Assembly (NCBI RefSeq): GCF_048553715.1
Contig: NZ_JBLZNC010000001.1
Location: 186,001-250,000 of the forward strand
Length of the DNA: 64,000 nt
Reading direction: 5' to 3'
Origin: Sagittula sp048553715
Lineage (GTDB): Bacteria > Pseudomonadota > Alphaproteobacteria > Rhodobacterales > Rhodobacteraceae
Below are positions 15,130 through 24,506 of this stretch, piece by piece. How positions within the stretch are numbered: position 1 is the stretch's first letter; each line of letters opens with the position of its first letter. Position numbers and translations under genes: made by a program. The notes under the pieces are model-generated. The model was not told the DNA's origin, searched no databases, and worked only from the letters and a program-made list of their open reading frames with translations.

Positions 15130-16095
15130 TTGCCACTTTCCATAGGAAACCGAGAGATTTTGCCGCCTGTGATGCTGGCACCGCTTGCTGGAATCACGGA
15201 TCTGCCGTTTCGGAATCTTGTCTCGGGGTTCGGGGCTGGGCTTGTCGTGTCCGAAATGATTGCTTCAGGCGAGTTTTTGACCGCACGGCCGGGTACGCGC
15301 GAAAAAGCAGAGCTTGGCGCACAGGTTGAAAACACGTCCGTCCAGATCGCCGGGCGCGAAGCCGGGCCAATGGCCGAAGCCGCGCGTATGGTGGTTGATC
15401 TAGGTGCAAGGGTGGTGGACATCAACATGGGCTGCCCCGCGAAAAAGGTGACTGGAGGATGGTCAGGCTCGGCGTTGATGCAGGTGCCGGATCACGCTTT
15501 GCGGTTGATCGAAGCGGTTGTTGCGGCGGTCGATGTTCCGGTTACGCTAAAGACACGGTTGGGCTGGAACGACGATGCATTGAATGCCCCAGACATTGCG
15601 CGGAGCGCGGAAAGCGCCGGTGTGCAAATGGTGGTGATCCACGGGCGGACCCGGTGCCAGTTCTACAAAGGCAAGGCGGATTGGTCCGCGATCCGTAAAA
15701 CCCGTGAGGCAATAGATATTCCGTTGGTTGCCAATGGGGATATCACGGATGCCGTAACGGCGCGTACGGCTCTGGAAGAGTCTGGGGCCGACGGTGTCAT
15801 GATCGGTCGGGGCGCGCAGGGTGCGCCATGGGTGTTGGCGGAAGTCGCAGCCGAACTTTACGGTACGCCACGCCCGAAAATTCCGGAAGGAACGGACCTG
15901 ATCGACATGATTTCAGAGCATTACGAGGCGATGCTGACCTTTTATGGTGGCGAGTTGGGAAACCGCGTCGCCCGAAAACACCTCGGTTGGTACATGGACC
16001 GATCAAATCCGCCGGGTGACATTCGCAAGGCGATCCTGACCGAAAAGGTGCCCGCCAATGTCATGCGCATGATCCCGCAAGCGATGGCGGCCTAA
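15130..16095 (+). CDS. dusB: tRNA-dihydrouridine synthase (NifR3/DusB type)
   Basis: This 321-residue flavoprotein reduces specific tRNA uridines to dihydrouridine using NADPH and FMN. The N-terminal PPVMLAPLAGITDLPFR, the catalytic Cys102 in NMGCPAKKVTGG, and the FMN-binding HGRT and GADGVMIGRG motifs are all present. Translation appears to begin at TTG 15130, with AAGGA about 10 bases upstream; no in-frame ATG lies nearby upstream of the conserved N-terminus. In Rhodobacter capsulatus the homologue (nifR3) is first gene of the nifR3-ntrB-ntrC operon, exactly the order here, with 10 bases to ntrB. Confidence 0.95.
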   Translation: MPLSIGNREILPPVMLAPLAGITDLPFRNLVSGFGAGLVVSEMIASGEFLTARPGTREKAELGAQVENTSVQIAGREAGPMAEAARMVVDLGARVVDINMGCPAKKVTGGWSGSALMQVPDHALRLIEAVVAAVDVPVTLKTRLGWNDDALNAPDIARSAESAGVQMVVIHGRTRCQFYKGKADWSAIRKTREAIDIPLVANGDITDAVTARTALEESGADGVMIGRGAQGAPWVLAEVAAELYGTPRPKIPEGTDLIDMISEHYEAMLTFYGGELGNRVARKHLGWYMDRSNPPGDIRKAILTEKVPANVMRMIPQAMAA

Positions 16096-16105
16096 GGAGT
16101 AAGGG

Positions 16106-17179
16106 ATGGATACTGCAATTTGGTCTTCTTTGCCGGTGCCCGCGATTTTGATCGATGCGGATGAGAACATCGGTGACCTCAATCCTGCGGCCGAAGGTTT
16201 CCTGAATAATTCGGCCAAAAGTTTGCGCGGGCAGCCGATTTGGGATCGTCTGGCCGTTGATGCTCCGCTTGAAGAAAGTTTGGTGCGCGCGCGAGAGCAT
16301 GGAACGCCGCTGTTCGTGAATGACGTGGATGTCGGTACGGGCAGCCGTGCGCCTTTGGTTTGCAACCTTCAGATTGCGCCGCTGCAGGGAAAGGAGGGGT
16401 GGATGATCATGCTGATCTCCCCCCGAGAGCTGGCAGGGCGGATGACCCAGAACCATAGCGTCAAATCGGCGGCCAAATCGGCAATCGGTATGGCCGAGAT
16501 GCTTGCGCATGAAATCAAGAACCCATTGGCCGGGATTACGGGCGCAGCCCAGCTGTTAAGTATGAATCTGCCGTCTGAAGATCTGGAGTTTACCGATCTT
16601 ATCGTCGCTGAGACCCGCCGCATCGTAAAGCTGTTGGAGCAGGTCGAGCAGTTTGGAAACCTATCCGCGCCAGATCGCCGCGAGGTTAACATACATGATG
16701 TTCTTGACCGCGCCCGACGGTCTGCGCTGCTGGGCTTCGGCGCGCATATGCGTATTCAAGAGGACTACGACCCGTCTCTGCCGATGGCTTGGGGTGACAC
16801 GGACCAACTCCTTCAGGTTGTTTTGAACCTTGTTAAAAACGCCTCCGAAGCAGCCGACCCCATCAACGGCGGCAATATCAGGCTTCATACCTACTACGAG
16901 CATAGCTTCCGTTTGCGCCGCAAAGACGGCTCCGGTCAAGCATTGCCGCTGCAAATCGAGATCATCGATGATGGCCCCGGGCTACCCTCTGATATCAAGG
17001 GAGATATTTTTGATCCCTTCGTGTCTGGCAAAGAAAATGGAACGGGGCTCGGCTTGGCATTGGTCAGCAAAATCATCTCCGATCACGATGGTTGGATTTC
17101 CGTAGAATCTGTGCCGGGACGTACGGCATTTCGAATTTCCCTGCCGCGCCCTCCGCGGGCTAAGAAGGAGACACTCTGA
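16106..17179 (+). CDS. ntrB: Nitrogen regulation sensor kinase NtrB (GlnL)
   Basis: The 357-residue cytoplasmic histidine kinase/phosphatase responds to the PII protein and controls NtrC phosphorylation. An N-terminal PAS domain (residues 5-110) precedes the H-box His135 in MLAHEIKNPLAGITGAAQLL. The N-box LVKNASEAA, the G1 box DDGPGLP and the G2 box GTGLGLALV follow. There is no membrane segment, as expected for NtrB. TAAGGAGTAAGGG lies directly before the ATG. Its TGA stop overlaps the ntrC ATG by one base, so the pair is translationally coupled. Confidence 0.97.
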   Translation: MDTAIWSSLPVPAILIDADENIGDLNPAAEGFLNNSAKSLRGQPIWDRLAVDAPLEESLVRAREHGTPLFVNDVDVGTGSRAPLVCNLQIAPLQGKEGWMIMLISPRELAGRMTQNHSVKSAAKSAIGMAEMLAHEIKNPLAGITGAAQLLSMNLPSEDLEFTDLIVAETRRIVKLLEQVEQFGNLSAPDRREVNIHDVLDRARRSALLGFGAHMRIQEDYDPSLPMAWGDTDQLLQVVLNLVKNASEAADPINGGNIRLHTYYEHSFRLRRKDGSGQALPLQIEIIDDGPGLPSDIKGDIFDPFVSGKENGTGLGLALVSKIISDHDGWISVESVPGRTAFRISLPRPPRAKKETL

Positions 17180-18552
17180 TGGACGGTACCGTTCTGGTTG
17201 CAGATGATGATCGCACGATCCGCACTGTATTGACCCAAGCCCTGACGCGCGCTGGATGTAAGGTTCATGCCACATCTTCGTTAACGACGCTGATGCGCTG
17301 GGTTGGCGAAGGCAAAGGTGACGTTGTCATATCAGACGTGATGATGCCCGATGGGAACGGATTGGAAATGCTTCCGAAGATACAGGCAGACCGCCCGGAC
17401 CTGCCTGTGATTGTTATATCAGCGCAGAATACCATTATGACGGCCATTCAGGCGGCGGAAGCTGAGGCATATGATTACTTGCCAAAGCCCTTCGATCTTC
17501 CGGACCTGATGAAACGCACTGCCAAGGCATTGGACACCCGGGGCCGGGCGGCGCCACGACGTGAAGAGCAAGTGGTCGGCGCCGATGAGCCCGATGAGCT
17601 GCCGCTTGTTGGCAAGACGCCTGCGATGCAGGCGCTTTATCGCCTTGTCGCGAAAGTCATGAACACCGATCTTCCCGTGCTGATCACTGGCGAAAGCGGA
17701 ACCGGAAAATCCCTTATTGCCAAGGCGTTGCATGATTTTTCTGATCGGCGCACTTTGCCCTTCGTCACCGTTACTGCGAGCGACTTGTCCGATCTGGACG
17801 GTCCCGCGCGCATCCTCGCCCGCGTTAAGGGTGGCACATTGCTGGTTGACGAAATCGCGGATGTCCCGGACGAAATTCAGGCTCGGATCGTGCGAATGAT
17901 GGATGTGCCGGGCGATCACGTTCCGCGGTTCCTTGCGTCCAGCCAGATGGATGCTCAGTCTTTGATCGAAGATGGCCGCGTACGCCAAGACCTGTTCTAT
18001 CGATTGGACGGTGCTGCCATTCAGGTGCCAAGCCTTCGCGAACGTGTCGAAGATATTGCTTTGTTAACCGATCATTTCTTTGCCCGAGGCGAGCGGGAAG
18101 GGGCGCCGAAGCGCTGGCTGTCTGAGGGGGCGGCCGATCTGTTCCGGGTCTACTCTTGGCCGGGGAACGTGCGTCAGCTCGAGAATGCGGTGCGCCGTTT
18201 GAGCCTGACCAGCCGTTCCGAAGAAATCACACGCGCGGAAGCTGAAACCATTCTGGGCAATCAGCCAGAAACCGGTCCTACCATCCGGGGCGGGGATAGC
18301 GATAAGCTTGGTGAAAGCGTCGCGCGCCATCTGCGTCGCTATTTCGATTTGCACGGCGCGATGCTGCCGCCTGCCGGTTTGCACGGCCGGATCATTCGCG
18401 AAGTGGAAGCACCCTTGATTGAAATCGCACTAGAAGCCACAGGTGGGAATCAGGCGAAATGTGCGGATTTGCTCGGCATCAACCGAAATACTTTGCGCAA
18501 AAAGATCACAGATTTAGATATTCGCGTGACACGACGCCGTAAGTTGATGTAA
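17179..18552 (+). CDS. ntrC: Nitrogen regulation response regulator NtrC, lacking the GAFTGA loop
   Basis: This 457-residue regulator has a receiver domain with phospho-acceptor Asp53 (residues 3-120), an AAA+ domain (Walker A GESGTGKS 171-178, Walker B GGTLLVDEIAD 218-228) and a C-terminal Fis-type helix-turn-helix (NQAKCADLLGINRNTLRKKI). Between PFVTVTASD and Walker B the usual ESELFGxxxGAFTGA segment, which contacts sigma-54, is missing, along with about 20 residues. R. capsulatus NtrC has the same deletion and works with the housekeeping sigma-70 polymerase, so the same is inferred here. It controls nitrogen assimilation genes and is coupled to ntrB. Confidence 0.96.
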   Translation: MDGTVLVADDDRTIRTVLTQALTRAGCKVHATSSLTTLMRWVGEGKGDVVISDVMMPDGNGLEMLPKIQADRPDLPVIVISAQNTIMTAIQAAEAEAYDYLPKPFDLPDLMKRTAKALDTRGRAAPRREEQVVGADEPDELPLVGKTPAMQALYRLVAKVMNTDLPVLITGESGTGKSLIAKALHDFSDRRTLPFVTVTASDLSDLDGPARILARVKGGTLLVDEIADVPDEIQARIVRMMDVPGDHVPRFLASSQMDAQSLIEDGRVRQDLFYRLDGAAIQVPSLRERVEDIALLTDHFFARGEREGAPKRWLSEGAADLFRVYSWPGNVRQLENAVRRLSLTSRSEEITRAEAETILGNQPETGPTIRGGDSDKLGESVARHLRRYFDLHGAMLPPAGLHGRIIREVEAPLIEIALEATGGNQAKCADLLGINRNTLRKKITDLDIRVTRRRKLM

Positions 18553-18665
18553 AACCGCCACAGTAAGTGTGACCCCGCCGCAATGCTTGGTTCGTCCAAC
18601 GCGGTGAGAAGGCGCACATTAAATGGCGGTTTTCGCAAGATCACCTGAAAATCAGGGGTCTTGCG
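18551..18665 (+). promoter_or_regulatory. Nested inverted repeats between ntrC and ntrY
   Basis: AAAACCGCCA (18551-18560), which includes part of the ntrC stop region, has its exact reverse complement at 18624-18633. A second imperfect stem, GCAAGA...CCTGA / TCAGG..TCTTGC, spans 18635-18665. The outer pair followed by TTTTC could act as a terminator or attenuator separating ntrBC from ntrYX. This is judged by eye only. Confidence 0.45.
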
Positions 18666-18686
18666 GCTTATTGGCGAGGGTAGGCT

Positions 18687-20975
18687 GTGGCCACGCGGGC
18701 ACGAATGACCTTTCGGTCACCGACATGGGCATTGATCATGCGGTTGCGTCGGAAGAGGTGGTTCAACAACCTCATGACCTTTATGCTGGTCGCGCTTGGC
18801 CCGTTGCTGGCGCTGGCGACCTTTATGGTTCTTGGGCCTCTTGACCAAGGTGTCTCAGCACTTAGCCTGAGATTGGTTCTGCTGGCTGATCTTGTCTATG
18901 TGTTGCTGCTCGCGGGGGTTGTGCTGTTCCGCGTTGCGCGGATGGTCTCGGCCAGACGGCGGCAATCGGCTGGCTCGCGGCTCCACCTTAGGCTGACCGG
19001 TGCTTTCGTGATGATGGCGCTACTTCCGACAATCTGTGTTGCTGTTTTCGCCGTACTGACGATCAATATTGGTCTGGAAACCTGGTTTTCGACGCGCGTT
19101 CAGAACGTCGTAAGCGCGTCGCGCGAAGCGGCCGAAGCTTATGAAACGCAGACGAGAGAGGGTTTGGGCGAGGATATTATTGCGCTCGCCCAGTATCTTG
19201 ACGCGAACCGGAGCGCTGCAACCATTGTCGATGACGGGCAATTGCGGCGCTGGCTGGGGCAGGGGCAAAATCAGATTCAGCGCGGGTTAAGAGAGGCCTT
19301 CGTCATCGATGGTGCCGGGGAAATTCGTGCGCGGGGCGAACGTTCTTATCTGTTCGATTATGAAAAACCTTCCGCGTCGGCCTTTGCCGAAGCGGATGCG
19401 AATGGCATCGTTTTTATCTCTGATTTTGATATCAATGAGCTTCACGCTTTGGTGCCGCTGGCATCATTTGTTGACCGATATCTGTATGTTAGCCGCGACG
19501 TCGATGGTAAGATCCTGAATCTGTTGGATGAAACACAAGAAACGGCGCGGTTCTACCAACAGCAAGAGAGTGAACGCGGGCGCCGTTTGTTCGACTTTGC
19601 GCTGCTATATCTCGGCTTCGCGGTACTTTTGATACTTGCAGCGACCCTGGCAGGGCTGTGGTTCGCAGAGCGGCTCGCCCGCCCGGTCGGACGTTTGGCG
19701 GGGGCGGCACAATCCGTGGGGCGCGGCGATCTGGATGTTCAGGTCCCAGAAGAAGACACCGGCGACGAAATTTCGATGCTCGGGACATACTTCAACAGAA
19801 TGACTGAACAGTTAAAGGTCCAACGCGATACCCTGCTGGAAAATACGCGCCAGATTGAACGTCGTCAGCGTCTTTTTGACTCGGTGCTGACCTCGGTCAC
19901 GTCCGGTGTGGTCGGTTTGGATGCTGTTGGTCGGGTCACTTTTGTTAACCGGTCCGCAGAACGTCTCCTCGCCTGGGATGAGGCGCATTCAACGGATCCG
20001 ATTATGGTCGCTGTTCCGGAGTTCGGCGATATCTTTGACCGTCTGCGCAACGAAAACCGGGAAACTGTGCAAGAAGAGATCAAAGTCGTGCGTGAAGGGA
20101 GATTGGAAAACCTCCTTGTACGCGTTTCGACACGTCGTCGGGCCGACGAAAGCCTCGAAGGATATGTCATTGCATTCGATGATGTGACCGATTTGGTTTC
20201 AGCTCAAAGAATGGCTGCCTGGGGGGATGTCGCGCGGCGTATTGCGCACGAAATCAAGAACCCGCTGACACCGATCCAACTGTCTGCTGAGCGCATCAAG
20301 CGTAAATTTTCGCGTAAGCTAGATGAAGATGATGCGGACAAACTTGAAGAGATGACAGGCGTCATTGTTCGGCAGACGGACGGTTTGCGTCGAATAGTCG
20401 ACGAGTTTTCCAAGTTCGCACGGATGCCTGAACCCGAACGCCGGGCTGAGGACATCGGTGATCTCATGCGTGGGGCCGTTTTGCTGCAAGACAGCGGCCA
20501 GCCTGACGTGCGGTTTTCAAGTGATATTCCGAAAGGTGTTATGCCCGCCGAGGTGGATGCCGGAATGATCGGTCAGGCGTTTACGAACTTGCTGAAAAAC
20601 GCGGGTGAGGCCACGGAGAGCTATCGTGCCGGCAATGCTCCGGACGGATACGTGGCGCAGATAAAAATCGATGGGCGTGTTACAGACGGCGACGCGGTAT
20701 TCCGAATTATGGACAATGGGATCGGATTGCCGGAGGACCGCGCGCGGTTGTTCGAGCCTTACGTTACTACGCGAAGCGAAGGCACGGGCCTGGGATTGCC
20801 TATTGTCAAAAAAATTATCGAAGAACACGGCGGGACGTTGGCTTTGGAAGACGCTCCCGCATTTGAAGACGGTGCACATCGCGGCGCGATGGCAACTATT
20901 CGATTGCCGCTAACACCTGCGGCAATTCAATCTGATAACGAGTTTGAACACGGAACCATGGAGAAAACGGCATGA
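18687..20975 (+). CDS. ntrY: Nitrogen regulation membrane sensor kinase NtrY
   Basis: The 762-residue membrane histidine kinase has hydrophobic segments at about residues 28-50, 62-82, 104-127 and 306-327, and an extracytoplasmic region between the third and fourth. A HAMP domain (residues 328-380), a PAS domain (395-505) and the catalytic core with H-box His521 (RRIAHEIKNPLTPIQ) follow, then the N and G boxes (DNGIGLP, GTGLGLPIV). The start is GTG 18687, with GAGGGTAGGCT upstream; internal ATGs at 18705 and 18738 are alternatives. Its stop overlaps the ntrX start (ATGA). NtrYX acts in nitrogen, redox and envelope regulation in alphaproteobacteria. Confidence 0.95.
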   Translation: MATRARMTFRSPTWALIMRLRRKRWFNNLMTFMLVALGPLLALATFMVLGPLDQGVSALSLRLVLLADLVYVLLLAGVVLFRVARMVSARRRQSAGSRLHLRLTGAFVMMALLPTICVAVFAVLTINIGLETWFSTRVQNVVSASREAAEAYETQTREGLGEDIIALAQYLDANRSAATIVDDGQLRRWLGQGQNQIQRGLREAFVIDGAGEIRARGERSYLFDYEKPSASAFAEADANGIVFISDFDINELHALVPLASFVDRYLYVSRDVDGKILNLLDETQETARFYQQQESERGRRLFDFALLYLGFAVLLILAATLAGLWFAERLARPVGRLAGAAQSVGRGDLDVQVPEEDTGDEISMLGTYFNRMTEQLKVQRDTLLENTRQIERRQRLFDSVLTSVTSGVVGLDAVGRVTFVNRSAERLLAWDEAHSTDPIMVAVPEFGDIFDRLRNENRETVQEEIKVVREGRLENLLVRVSTRRRADESLEGYVIAFDDVTDLVSAQRMAAWGDVARRIAHEIKNPLTPIQLSAERIKRKFSRKLDEDDADKLEEMTGVIVRQTDGLRRIVDEFSKFARMPEPERRAEDIGDLMRGAVLLQDSGQPDVRFSSDIPKGVMPAEVDAGMIGQAFTNLLKNAGEATESYRAGNAPDGYVAQIKIDGRVTDGDAVFRIMDNGIGLPEDRARLFEPYVTTRSEGTGLGLPIVKKIIEEHGGTLALEDAPAFEDGAHRGAMATIRLPLTPAAIQSDNEFEHGTMEKTA

Positions 20976-22390
20976 GTGATATTCTGATTGTCGATGATGA
21001 GCGCGATATTCGAGAGTTGATCGGCGATATTCTGGAGGATGAAGGTTACTCAACTCGTTTGGCCGGGAATTCTAGTGACGCTATGGCGTCTATCAACAAT
21101 GAACCGCCTGCGTTGCTGATACTGGATATTTGGCTGAAAGACAGCAAAATGGACGGCATCGATATTCTGAAGGCGGTAAAGCGGGATAACCCGGACGTTC
21201 CGGTCGTTATTATCTCTGGTCATGGCAATATCGAGATTGCTGTCGCGGCTATCAAACAAGGCGCGTATGATTTCATTGAGAAGCCGTTTAATATTGACCA
21301 GCTTCTTGTGGTGATCCGGCGCGCGATGGAGGTTTCGAGCCTACGTCGAGAGAACTTGAAACTCAAACGCGGCGAGGTGAAGCAGGCCGAAATGATCGGC
21401 GACAGCCCTTCCTTCCGCAGCTTGCTCAGCCAGCTTGATAAAGTAACAAAATCCAACGGTCGGGTGATGTTGACCGGTCCTGCCGGATCCGGAAAGGAGG
21501 TATCGGCCCGTTACATCCACTCCAATTCCAATCGCGCGAATGCTCCTTTCGTAACCGTAAATTGTGCCGGAGTTGAGCCGGATATGATGGAGACGATGTT
21601 GTTCGGTCGCGAAACCGCGCAACGGGGTGTTGAACCGGGGTTGTTGGAACAAGCGCACGGCGGTGTGGTATATTTCGACGAAGTGGCCGATATGCCGCTC
21701 GGAACGCAGTCGAAGATACTGCGTGTTCTCGTGGATCAGCAATTTCAACGTGTTGGTGGAAACGATAAAGTAAGAGTAGATTTGCGAGTTATTTCATCCA
21801 CCAATCGAGATTTGGAAGCAGAAATCTCTGCGGGTCGGTTCCGGGAGGAGCTTTATCACCGCTTGAATGTTGTACCTATTGCAGTCCCTTCTTTGGCGGA
21901 GCGGCGCGAAGATATTCCTGTTCTCGCGCAACATTTTATTGAGGCGTGCAATGCGTCTCAGGGTTTGCCGCTCAGAAATCTCACAGATGATGCAATCGCT
22001 TTGATGCAGACAATGGTTTGGCCCGGAAACGTGCGCCAGCTCAAAAATTTGGTCGAACGGGTTTTGATCCTAGGCGATGGTAACGGTCCAATTGAGGCAC
22101 GGGAATTGCCACAGGATTCTGTCCCGGATGAATCCGGCGAAGAGAGAGTGGTCTTGTCGGGTACCTTGGCCACGCTCCCCTTGAGAGAAGCGCGCGAAGC
22201 CTTTGAGCGCGAGTACCTCCTAACACAAATCAACCGCTTCGGTGGGAATATCTCGCGGACGGCTTCTTTTGTTGGTATGGAGCGTTCCGCCTTGCATCGT
22301 AAATTGAAATCGCTTGGTGTCGTGACCTCGGCGAAGACTGGCGCCCGCGTGGCGCATGTTGACGAAGAGCGGGTACAAGAGGTCAGTTGA
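20972..22390 (+). CDS. ntrX: NtrX response regulator
   Basis: This 472-residue partner of NtrY has a receiver domain with Asp52, an AAA+ domain (Walker A GPAGSGK 169-175; Walker B GGVVYFDEVADM about 230-241) and a C-terminal Fis-type helix-turn-helix (RTASFVGMERSALHRKLKSLG). Like NtrC in this window it lacks GAFTGA; the region reads MLFGRETAQRGVEPGLLEQ instead, so direct sigma-54 activation is unlikely. The start overlaps the ntrY stop. It is followed after 27 bases by a lipoprotein gene and then trkA, so the transcript may continue through potassium-uptake genes. Confidence 0.95.
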   Translation: MSDILIVDDERDIRELIGDILEDEGYSTRLAGNSSDAMASINNEPPALLILDIWLKDSKMDGIDILKAVKRDNPDVPVVIISGHGNIEIAVAAIKQGAYDFIEKPFNIDQLLVVIRRAMEVSSLRRENLKLKRGEVKQAEMIGDSPSFRSLLSQLDKVTKSNGRVMLTGPAGSGKEVSARYIHSNSNRANAPFVTVNCAGVEPDMMETMLFGRETAQRGVEPGLLEQAHGGVVYFDEVADMPLGTQSKILRVLVDQQFQRVGGNDKVRVDLRVISSTNRDLEAEISAGRFREELYHRLNVVPIAVPSLAERREDIPVLAQHFIEACNASQGLPLRNLTDDAIALMQTMVWPGNVRQLKNLVERVLILGDGNGPIEARELPQDSVPDESGEERVVLSGTLATLPLREAREAFEREYLLTQINRFGGNISRTASFVGMERSALHRKLKSLGVVTSAKTGARVAHVDEERVQEVS

Positions 22391-22417
22391 AGACCTAAAT
22401 TGGGCAGGATTAGAGAG

Positions 22418-23026
22418 ATGTTAGTGAAACTGCGCGCACTGGGGTTCAGTGTGCTGGTTGCCGGTTTGGCGGGTTGTTCGATGCCCGGCACAGACGTGAA
22501 AATGCCGGAAATCGCCTTTTCCGAACAAAATGCGCCATTGGAGCAAAAGATTGCGGCGCTCCAAGCGGATATTTTGGCCCTGTCGCCAGCCATCGATCCG
22601 CATGAAGCACAGCGTGTTGCCGAGATCGCGGTTTTGAAACCCCTGGAATGGGCGAAGGAATGGCGCGTCGAAGATCCGCCACTCATCCACAACATGAAAG
22701 TGAACCACGGCCTTAGAGAGCGCGGTTTATGCAAGGATTGGGCAGACGATCTACAAGTCAGCATGTGGCGTGAAGATCTGCAAACCATTGATCTGCATAG
22801 AGCAATTGCTAACTCGCGGAATATAAAACTCGAACATTCTGTTTTGATCATTTCTGCGAAAGGGGCACCGATGGAGGCGGGGATTGTTCTGGATCCGTGG
22901 CGTCAGGGTTTGGGACGTCTTTGGTGGGGAGCTGTTCTGGAGGATCCCAGGTACAAATGGGAAGCACGCGAAGACGTTTTCGCCTGGAAGCGCGAATGGA
23001 AGGCTCGGGTCGCCGAAGGTGGTTAA
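22418..23026 (+). CDS. Lipoprotein with possible Cys-His-Asp triad
   Basis: The 202-residue protein has a lipoprotein signal (residues 1-19) with lipobox LAG and lipidation Cys20. I do not recognise a named family. The C-terminal half has a layout like transglutaminase- or papain-fold hydrolases: Cys105 in RGLCKDWADDL at a helix start, His140 in EHSVLII, and Asp159 in VLDPWRQG. These spacings suggest a thiol hydrolase on the periplasmic face; this is inference. The ATG at 22418 is preferred over a TTG at 22400 because it gives a clean signal peptide. It lies between ntrX and trkA in the same direction. Confidence 0.7.
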   Translation: MLVKLRALGFSVLVAGLAGCSMPGTDVKMPEIAFSEQNAPLEQKIAALQADILALSPAIDPHEAQRVAEIAVLKPLEWAKEWRVEDPPLIHNMKVNHGLRERGLCKDWADDLQVSMWREDLQTIDLHRAIANSRNIKLEHSVLIISAKGAPMEAGIVLDPWRQGLGRLWWGAVLEDPRYKWEAREDVFAWKREWKARVAEGG

Positions 23027-23090
23027 GCAGACGGCGCGTTGACGGGGTGGCGCAAGCGTGCCATCCCAAAGGAAATAGTTGGAGAAGACC

Positions 23091-24467
23091 ATGAAGGTCA
23101 TCATCTGCGGTGCTGGGCAGGTCGGTTGGCAAATTGCGCGTCACCTGTCCGGGGAGCGCAACGACGTAACGATCGTCGACAATAATCCCGATCTCGTGCG
23201 GCGTGCGACCGATAGTCTGGACGTTCAAGGGATCAGTGGCTTTGCATCTTATCCTGACGTTTTGGACCGCGCGGGCGCACGCGATGCGGACATGATCATT
23301 GCCGCAACATTTTCGGACGAAGTGAATATGGTGACCTGTCAGGTCGCGCATTCGGTGTTTTCGGTACCGCGAAAAATCGCGCGGCTACGGTCGCAAAGTT
23401 ATCTGCAGGCGATCTATTCCGACCTCTATCGCCGCGAACATTTGCCGATTGATGTTGTGATTTCGCCGGAGAAGGAAGTTGCCGAGGCTGCTTTGCAACG
23501 GCTTTCAGCCCCGGTCGCGTTCGATACCGAAAAATTTCTCGACGGTGGTGCGCAGTTGATAGGGCTCTCTATCGATGACGACTGTCCAATTATTAATACG
23601 CCACTACGTCAGTTAACGGATCTGTTCTCCACTCTCCGAGCCGTTGTGGTGGGAATCCGTCGCGAAGGGACGCTTTTCGCACCTGAAAGTGCCGATCAGC
23701 TATTCCCGGGTGATTCCTGCTACGTAACCGTACACAGCGAAGACGTCCGGCGAACACTGGAAATCTTTGGTAAACAGGTCCGTAAGCTGGAACGGATGGT
23801 GATCGTCGGTGGGGGAAATGTCGGCTTATCGGTCGCACGCCAGTTGGAGAAACGGACAGAGCGCGTTCGTGCAAAAGTCATTGAGCGTAATCGGAAAAAT
23901 GCCGAATTTGCCGCTGAAGAGCTAGAGCGGACTATTGTTCTTCATGGCGATGGTTTGGATCAATCCCTGCTGACCGAAGCGGGCGTTGAGCGCGCCGATG
24001 CTGCGCTTTGCGTGACGGATGATGACAAGGTAAACATGTTGACGGCCGTTCGGGCAAAAGCTGCCGGCTGTCCGATGGTTATTGCGCTAATCAACGATCC
24101 GACCTTGGTTCCACTTATGGAGCCCTTGGGAATTGACGCCTATATCAATCCGCGATCTACCACAGTTTCATCCATCCTCAGGCACATTCGTCATGGTAAA
24201 GTGCGAATGGTGTATTCTATTGGAGATGCAGAGGCCGAGGTGATCGAGGCGGAAGTATTATCCACCTCTCCGATCAGTGGTGCCTTGATTCGAGATATCG
24301 ATTTTCCTGAAGGGGTATTGGTCGGTGCCGTGCGAAAAGGCGACATGGTGGTCAAACCGACGGGCAGCCTGCGAATAGATGAGGGCGATCAAATTGTATT
24401 GTTCTGTCTTTCGAACGACGTGCCCGAGGTTGAACGATTGCTTCAGGTCTCAATTGATTTTTTCTGA
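23091..24467 (+). CDS. trkA: Trk potassium uptake regulatory subunit TrkA
   Basis: A 458-residue cytoplasmic NAD(H)-binding gating protein for the TrkH channel, with two tandem RCK units. Rossmann motifs are GAGQVGWQIA at residues 7-16 and GGGNVGLSVA in the second half, each followed by an RCK_C domain. Length is exactly that of classical TrkA. GGAGAAGACC precedes the ATG at 23091; a TTG at 23079 is discarded. trkH follows 39 bases downstream, and together they form a K+ uptake system. Confidence 0.97.
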   Translation: MKVIICGAGQVGWQIARHLSGERNDVTIVDNNPDLVRRATDSLDVQGISGFASYPDVLDRAGARDADMIIAATFSDEVNMVTCQVAHSVFSVPRKIARLRSQSYLQAIYSDLYRREHLPIDVVISPEKEVAEAALQRLSAPVAFDTEKFLDGGAQLIGLSIDDDCPIINTPLRQLTDLFSTLRAVVVGIRREGTLFAPESADQLFPGDSCYVTVHSEDVRRTLEIFGKQVRKLERMVIVGGGNVGLSVARQLEKRTERVRAKVIERNRKNAEFAAEELERTIVLHGDGLDQSLLTEAGVERADAALCVTDDDKVNMLTAVRAKAAGCPMVIALINDPTLVPLMEPLGIDAYINPRSTTVSSILRHIRHGKVRMVYSIGDAEAEVIEAEVLSTSPISGALIRDIDFPEGVLVGAVRKGDMVVKPTGSLRIDEGDQIVLFCLSNDVPEVERLLQVSIDFF

Positions 24468-24506
24468 GCAAAACGACGAATTAGCCGCATCAGGGGAAAA
24501 GCTGGG

